From: Flavihumibacter soli | Lineage (GTDB): Bacteria > Bacteroidota > Bacteroidia > Sphingobacteriales > Sphingobacteriaceae | DNA length: 64,000 nucleotides | Assembly: GCF_010692725.1 (NCBI RefSeq) | Contig: NZ_JAAFZB010000095.1 | Location: forward strand, 372,001 to 436,000 | Reading direction: 5' to 3' | Shown here: positions 60,578 through 64,000 of the stretch, piece after piece | How positions within the stretch are numbered: the stretch's first letter is position 1 | Layout of the letters: each line of letters begins with the position of its first letter | Notes under the pieces: generated by a model | Databases searched by the model: none | What the model saw: only the letters and a program-made list of their open reading frames with translations | Told to the model about the DNA's origin: nothing | Translations under genes and position numbers: made by a program

Positions 60578-60628
60578 TTTGCTGCCGAACCATATCCGGT
60601 TTCGAGCGTTACACAATAAAGCTTATCT

Positions 60629-61240
60629 ATGACGGCGATCAGAAGATTTATTAACCTGTGCCTTATTTCCCTCTTCTTTGTTAACTGCGGCATAAACAAA
60701 CAGGCAAAGCAACTGCAAACCCTGGAAGATTGTATCTATGAGATTCGCTCTGCAGACAGCATATACGTTGCAGGGAGGGATGTGAGCAAGATGATCAATA
60801 ATAATGCAATCAACATTAGCAACATGCCGGAGTTTGCCTGGGCTTACCTTAAAAAGGATATTCCTCTTAAAGCACGTATAAACCTTAAGATCAAGAACCC
60901 GACTAAGCAAATAGCAGCTATCAACCGCTTTGAATATCTCGTTCTGATCAAGGGTCAGCAACTTGCAAATGGGCTTGTAGATCAAAAGGTCAGTGTCGCT
61001 CCCGGCGATTCACTTACTGTTCCCGTGAGTATCAATGCTAATATCTACCAAATCGTTTCAAATGGTAAGACCATGAAAGAGATAGTAGAGTTTATGCAAG
61101 GCGGAAACGATTCGGCGAGCGAAAAGAAGGGAATTGTTACCCTGAAGATCAAGCCGTCGATTGCTATTGGTGATAACCTGGTAAATTATCCAGGTTATAT
61201 CACCATCGAAAAAGAAGTGAGCAGCAAGATCCTTTTTTAA
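60629..61240 (+). CDS. LEA_2-like lipoprotein, function unknown
   Basis: A 203-residue lipoprotein (LCLISLFFVNCGINKQ; Cys near residue 20). The mature part is strand-rich, for example AWAYLKKDIPLKARINLKIKNP-type sequence (PLKARINLKIKNPTKQIAAI near residue 85) and LVLIKGQQLANGLVDQKVSV, which matches the LEA_2/water-stress (WHy) immunoglobulin-like fold. PGDSLTVPVSI near residue 127 is typical. It should sit on the periplasmic face of a membrane. No partner is seen nearby. Confidence 0.78.
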   Translation: MTAIRRFINLCLISLFFVNCGINKQAKQLQTLEDCIYEIRSADSIYVAGRDVSKMINNNAINISNMPEFAWAYLKKDIPLKARINLKIKNPTKQIAAINRFEYLVLIKGQQLANGLVDQKVSVAPGDSLTVPVSINANIYQIVSNGKTMKEIVEFMQGGNDSASEKKGIVTLKIKPSIAIGDNLVNYPGYITIEKEVSSKILF

Positions 61241-61250
61241 TACCCCATTA

Positions 61251-61679
61251 TCATTTCAAGTCCTGTCTCCCCGACTGATCACGTCTTCCGGGCGAATAGT
61301 TCAATCCGGGAGTAAGCCAGTATAAAAGTATAACCCGCGAGTACCTGTAGTTGATCGGCGAGAGTAAAACTATGCCTACGAAAATCGTGGTAATATAGAT
61401 CCATGGCGAACTTTCCTCGCCGGTTATAAGATAAGTAAGAACTCCGATAGCTATCATTTGTAGTACCGTCATTCCATAACTGACGAACATCGCCACATAA
61501 AAATAACCGGGTTCCCGTTCAAACCGAAGCCCGCAATAGCCGCAATTTTCGTTCATAACCTGAGTCTTAAACCCGTACATCGAATTTGCAAACAGGTCAC
61601 CTTTACGACAACGCGGACACTTCGCATGTAATGCTGCACTAAGCGCCGATGGCTCTTTCTGTTGTGGTTTCAATTCCAT
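61251..61679 (-). CDS. DUF983 zinc-ribbon membrane protein
   Basis: A protein of about 142 residues. Two CxxC pairs near the N-terminus (AKCPRCRKGDLF, then ENCGYCGLRFEREPGYFYVAM) make a zinc ribbon, followed by two or three membrane segments. This is the DUF983 family, found next to cytochrome oxidase genes in some bacteria but of unknown function. ATG codons at 61703, 61691, 61688 and 61679 are all in frame; I chose the last (MELKPQQKE) because it gives the smallest overlap with the AraC gene (41 bases). Confidence 0.85.
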   Translation of the reverse strand: MELKPQQKEPSALSAALHAKCPRCRKGDLFANSMYGFKTQVMNENCGYCGLRFEREPGYFYVAMFVSYGMTVLQMIAIGVLTYLITGEESSPWIYITTIFVGIVLLSPINYRYSRVILLYWLTPGLNYSPGRRDQSGRQDLK

Positions 61680-62562
61680 TATTTTCATCATTAAGTAACG
61701 CACTTTTCCTGAACATTTCAGGTGTCATCCCAACCTGTTTCTTAAAGAAGCGGCTGAAATAAGAGTTATCTGCAAAATTCAAATCATCAGCGATCTGCGA
61801 CACCGTCATATCCAGGTTAACCAACAGACGTTTTGCCTCTAACAGAACTCTGCTTCGAATCAACTCGCCCGCCGGAACGCCTAAAAGGTCATTGCATAGT
61901 GAATTCAGGTGATTCGGGGTTATATAAAGCATCGAGGCATAATCTTTCGGCAGGCGGGATACCCGGTAATTCTGCTCGATCAGCATTCTGAAATTCCTGA
62001 GCAACGTATCATTAAAGGATACCCTGGGGCCTGGTGCGTCTGTTGCCTTAAGCCGGGACACCCTGATAAAAAGGTTTAGCAGTAACACCCTTACCATATC
62101 AGCACCCATCGTTCTGTTGTCCTTCCTTTCTTCAATCATACTTTCGAAAAGACCGGTCATCTCCGCGTGCTGTTCAGAAGGTATTTGTATCACCTGCTCC
62201 TCGGCAAAACCGCTGAAGAATGAGAACCGCTCAAGGACATTTGCGTCAAGCAGGAATGATTGAAAGAATGATGCGGAAAAGTTAACGATATAGCCATCTA
62301 CCGGTTCAACGAAATCCCAGCTATGCACCTGGCCGGGAATCATAAAGTAGATCTGAAAGGGCTTAACGGCAAACCTGGTAAAGTCGATCTGATGCGTTCC
62401 CTGGCCTTCCGTAAACATCACGATGTGATAAAAACTATGCCTGTGGGCAGAAGACAGATTTTTGTGAATTTTCAAATAGGGGTTGAAACGGCTCACCATG
62501 ATATCATCTTCCCTGACATCAGAGAGTGAAGATATATTGTATACCGGGAACCCGTTTTTCAT
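61639..62562 (-). CDS. AraC family transcriptional regulator
   Basis: A 307-residue regulator: a cupin-like ligand-binding domain (about 25-180; HSFYHIVMFTEGQGTHQIDF and IPGQVHSWDFVEP) and a C-terminal double helix-turn-helix (about 205-295; YITPNHLNSLCNDLLG, then FADNSYFSRFFKKQVGMTPEMFRKS). The AraC_XylS signature is clear. Its stop lies inside the start of DUF983 (41-base overlap), so the two are likely cotranscribed. The target and ligand are unknown. Confidence 0.93.
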   Translation of the reverse strand: MKNGFPVYNISSLSDVREDDIMVSRFNPYLKIHKNLSSAHRHSFYHIVMFTEGQGTHQIDFTRFAVKPFQIYFMIPGQVHSWDFVEPVDGYIVNFSASFFQSFLLDANVLERFSFFSGFAEEQVIQIPSEQHAEMTGLFESMIEERKDNRTMGADMVRVLLLNLFIRVSRLKATDAPGPRVSFNDTLLRNFRMLIEQNYRVSRLPKDYASMLYITPNHLNSLCNDLLGVPAGELIRSRVLLEAKRLLVNLDMTVSQIADDLNFADNSYFSRFFKKQVGMTPEMFRKSALLNDENNGIETTTERAIGA

Positions 62563-62708
62563 TTGAATCTAAGCTTGCAACGAACCAATTAGCACTTGTA
62601 TTGTCCGGTTTGTTACGATAACAAAGATAGACAGAAAGGGTTACACCAGTTCAGGCTGATTTACTTGTCTGATGGTACTTTTTACTGATTGCTGATCGTT
62701 CGACCGCT

Positions 62709-62748
62709 CAAAAAAGAAGAGGCCGCCTAATATATATTAAGCAGCCTC
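62709..62748 (-). terminator. Rho-independent terminator of the M28 peptidase gene
   Basis: A hairpin of 30 bases (62719-62748), with GAGGC and GCCTC at its ends and two mismatches or wobbles in the arms, is followed on the minus strand by a run of T (bases 62715-62710). Confidence 0.85.
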
Positions 62749-62775
62749 TGTAAATAAAATTTAAAGGTTGTGAAA

Positions 62776-64000
62776 CTATTCTACACCACCTTTGCGGGTT
62801 GCCGGTCTGGGTGAAGGCCATTTGCTAGCCTCTCCCGTACGCGGATTTGCAGGTAAAACACTTTGTTCGCGTGATGTTTTCGCAGGCTCTTCACTAGCCA
62901 TGTAAGCCATGATAGCAGTAAGGATTGCATTGCTTCTCACGTCATCAAAAACGATCTTATCATAAGTATCGCGGTTGGTATGCCATGTATAGCTACCATA
63001 ATCCCAACTCAGAGAACTCAGAGAAAAAGCAGGTACGCCGGCCGCAAGGAACGATGCGTAGTCAGAACTGCCACCGCTTGGTGCTCCCGGGAACGTTGTT
63101 TGAATATCTTTGCGAATGTCCATAGGAACCTTGTTCAACCAGCGTCCCACGTAGTCATATGAATGAAGGAAACCCTGTCCTGCAATATTCGCCACGCGAC
63201 CGGTGCCGTTATCCTGGTTAAATACAGCCTGGATGTTCTTAACAATTTCCGGATGGTCTTCAACGAATGCGCGTGAACCATTTAATCCCTGCTCTTCGCT
63301 TCCCCAGTGACCTACAAGTATGGTACGTTTAGGGTTTGGATAGATCTTTTTCAGAATACGCATTGCTTCCATCATCGTGATGGTTCCTGTACCATTGTCA
63401 GTTGCACCTGATGCGCCATCCCAGGAATCGAAGTGAGCTGAAAGAATAACATATTCTTCAGGTTTCTCTGTACCCCTGATCTCAGCGATGGTATTAAATG
63501 TTGGAACCAGCCCAAGTTCTTTTGAATCAACTTTCACGCTGATCTGGGGTTTATGACCTGATTCAGTCAGGCGGTAAAGCAGACCATAATCTTCAAGAGA
63601 AACGTCAATTGTAGGTATTTTGCTTGTGCTTGCGCCGAAGATCTTGTTTACACCGAAACCTGCTGACCAGTTAGAACCAACAATTCCCGCTGCACCGGCT
63701 TTCTCAAGAGCCTGAGCAAGAGTACGGGTATTATAACCTGTCTTGCTGATCCGTTTACGCCATGCAGCCGACTGGTCTGCACGGTCTTTTTTCATCTTTT
63801 CGAAAGATTCTTTTGTTCCGAATTCTTCCCAGTTATCATCATCGCGTCCGGTTGGCTGATTCATCGACACCATAACGAACTTTCCTTTTACGTTCGGCAA
63901 CCAGTTTTGGAATGCAATCGAATCTGCAGCATCAGCAATAATGATCACCTCTGCAGTTACACCCTTACTGCCGGTACCCGGACTCCAGGCCAGCTGGGTT
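62776..64000 (-). CDS. M28 family zinc peptidase, C-terminal part
   Basis: The C-terminal 407 residues of an M28 aminopeptidase; the frame is open to the window edge, so the N-terminus is missing. A PA-type insert (KAGAAGIVGSNWSAGFG) comes first, then the zinc site: LSAHFDSWDGASGATDNGTG near residues 185-205 of this part, GHWGSEEQGLNGSRAF with the catalytic Glu and AVFNQDNGTGR. GGSSDYASFLAAGVPAFSLSS is the substrate/metal region. Such proteins are secreted or periplasmic in Bacteroidota. A good terminator follows. Confidence 0.92.
   Translation of the reverse strand, partial: TQLAWSPGTGSKGVTAEVIIIADAADSIAFQNWLPNVKGKFVMVSMNQPTGRDDDNWEEFGTKESFEKMKKDRADQSAAWRKRISKTGYNTRTLAQALEKAGAAGIVGSNWSAGFGVNKIFGASTSKIPTIDVSLEDYGLLYRLTESGHKPQISVKVDSKELGLVPTFNTIAEIRGTEKPEEYVILSAHFDSWDGASGATDNGTGTITMMEAMRILKKIYPNPKRTILVGHWGSEEQGLNGSRAFVEDHPEIVKNIQAVFNQDNGTGRVANIAGQGFLHSYDYVGRWLNKVPMDIRKDIQTTFPGAPSGGSSDYASFLAAGVPAFSLSSLSWDYGSYTWHTNRDTYDKIVFDDVRSNAILTAIMAYMASEEPAKTSREQSVLPANPRTGEASKWPSPRPATRKGGVE

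Noticed and set aside
1-64000. tRNA, rRNA, CRISPR array, insertion sequence or prophage
   Set aside because: I looked for cloverleaf-like sequence, regular spaced repeats, transposase or integrase motifs and phage structural proteins and saw none.

Overview
The window is a 64 kb stretch of chromosome from a member of the Bacteroidota, most likely the Sphingobacteriaceae (Pedobacter/Mucilaginibacter type). The signs are the fused LpxC-FabZ protein, a PorX response regulator with a PglZ domain, Bacteroidota-type promoters (TTG/TTTG, about 19-22 bases, TAnnTTTG), very weak Shine-Dalgarno sequences, many lipoproteins, a CarboxypepD_reg/TonB receptor and an MG2/plug-type surface protein. Genes are densely packed. 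I see no rRNA, tRNA, CRISPR array, insertion sequence or prophage. The first and last genes (M20 and M28 peptidases, both on the minus strand) run off the window.

Layout. 1-5139 (minus): porX, tsaE, ald, a VanX-like dipeptidase, a DinB-like protein and an M20 amidohydrolase. 5295-11940 (plus): an HD phosphohydrolase, the lipid A genes lpxD-lpxC/fabZ-lpxA, an ABC ATPase, efp and 5-formyltetrahydrofolate cyclo-ligase. 12048-17901 (mostly minus): hutG-hutI, exonuclease III, a cyclophilin and small genes. 17977-23418: oxidoreductase, methyltransferase, small proteins and a GT39-type membrane glycosyltransferase. 23543-29601: hutU and hutH flank a small exported Cys/His protein and a metal-type TonB receptor. 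29656-31526: a YceI/beta-barrel/Rieske operon. 31646-41443: glycosidase, SRPBCC, several exported proteases, PBP4, YihY, a histidine phosphatase and a YpfJ-type metallopeptidase. 41444-41954: the only long gene-free stretch, holding a terminator and an unexplained structured repeat. 41955-48812: an MG2/plug protein and the ybbP-ybbA / tesA divergon. 48935-56135: a second YihY protein and a signalling island. 56132-64000: amidase, acyltransferase, M49-like peptidase, a GHRCD-repeat protein, an AraC regulator and an M28 peptidase.

How genes work together. HutH, HutU, HutI and HutG form a complete histidine-to-glutamate route, all on the minus strand but split over 17 kb. LpxD, LpxC-FabZ and LpxA make early lipid A intermediates. 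YbbA and YbbP form an ABC complex divergent from a TesA-like esterase, the same arrangement as in E. coli.

The best candidate for an undescribed system is 49922-56135. A receiver protein is divergent from a tightly packed operon of a GNAT-like protein, an Rv1355c-family E1-like (ThiF) protein without its usual nitroreductase half, a 7TM-DISM sensor kinase, a receiver-kinase hybrid and a stand-alone receiver. It looks like a small-molecule or peptide-modifying pair wired to its own phosphorelay. That function is inferred, not shown.
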